From assembly GCF_014643595.1 (NCBI RefSeq), contig NZ_BMJT01000006.1, positions 150,399 to 214,398 on the forward strand: 64,000 nucleotides of DNA, in the 5' to 3' direction. The notes below the pieces were generated by a model. It had not been told where the DNA came from. It worked only from the letters and a program-made list of their open reading frames with translations, and ran no database searches. The DNA is from Lysinibacillus alkalisoli. Lineage in GTDB: Bacteria; Bacillota; Bacilli; Bacillales_A; Planococcaceae. Position numbers and translations under genes: made by a program. Position 1 is the stretch's first letter. The number at the start of each line of letters is the position of its first letter. Positions 63,938 through 64,000 of the stretch are shown piece after piece.

Positions 63938-64000
63938 GCCTAGCAACGTTCTACTCTCGCAGGACCTACGTCCAACTACCATCGACGCTAAAGAGCTTAA
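63938..64000 (-). rRNA. 5S ribosomal RNA, 3' part
   Basis: The minus strand matches the 3' half of Bacillales 5S rRNA (TTAAGCTCTTTAGCG, GATGGTAGTTGGACG, GCGAGAGTAGAACG). The gene continues beyond the window, so an rRNA operon ends here. Confidence 0.9.

Noticed and set aside
1..64000. CRISPR arrays, phage structural genes, plasmid origins
   Set aside because: No regularly spaced repeats with unique spacers, no phage morphogenesis genes and no replication initiator genes were seen.

Overview
The window is AT-rich, single-copy chromosomal DNA from a Gram-positive of the order Bacillales. The evidence is the conserved block sigW-rsiW-cdaA-cdaR-glmM-glmS with a glmS ribozyme, a Thr T-box in front of thrS, a candidate FapR box at fabZ, a Fur box, and tRNAs with encoded CCA next to 5S rRNA. 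The gene order and low G+C suggest a Planococcaceae/Caryophanaceae-like genus such as Kurthia or a relative, but the genus is only a guess.

Layout. Positions 1-28200 are ordinary chromosome: purine salvage (phosphoribosyltransferase plus permease), an AraC regulator, EamA exporter, CsaA, a TSUP permease, an RsgA paralogue, PadR/DUF4188, a three-gene ABC transporter with a divergent AraC regulator, a Fur-controlled siderophore-binding lipoprotein, fabZ, a membrane glycerophosphodiesterase, metallo-beta-lactamase-fold hydrolases, a KASIII-like enzyme, a MerR regulator and thrS. Positions 28200-36860 are an accessory segment rich in broken genes: a HAAS/DUF1700 protein with an in-frame stop, ABC transporter remnants, a frameshifted secreted protein and a toxin-tail/immunity remnant. 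It also carries an intact SdpR/SdpI pair and a PlcR-like regulator with a nonsense codon, which faces a small PapR-like peptide gene ending in LPYEH.

Positions 36866-52648 are a Tn7-like transposon whose boundaries can be read to the base. It has TGT-N8-AATAAAG at both ends, a 5-bp AAATC duplication, and sits 24 bp past the glmS stop codon, the classical attTn7 site. It carries tnsA-tnsB-tnsC-tnsD-tnsE in order. The cargo looks like defence: an ImmA/IrrE-type regulator with a partner, a DGQHR-domain protein with a divergent XRE regulator, and a DUF262 / AAA ATPase / unknown operon. The transposition core is damaged. TnsC has lost its P-loop region by an in-frame deletion, tnsA and tnsD each need a -1 shift at an A-run, and a degenerate gene lies behind tnsC. 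Immediately outside the left end is what looks like the right end of a second Tn7-like element, implying serial use of attTn7. The left end of the intact element uses TnsB-type repeats that match this second element better than its own right end.

Positions 52673-64000 return to conserved chromosome: glmS with its ribozyme, a DJ-1/PfpI protein, glmM, cdaR, cdaA, rsiW, sigW with an autoregulatory ECF promoter, arginase, six tRNAs, an acyl-CoA synthetase, and the 3' part of a 5S rRNA. GlmS and GlmM make UDP-GlcNAc precursors. CdaA/CdaR make and control c-di-AMP, and SigW/RsiW handle envelope stress, so this block is a cell-envelope homeostasis cluster.
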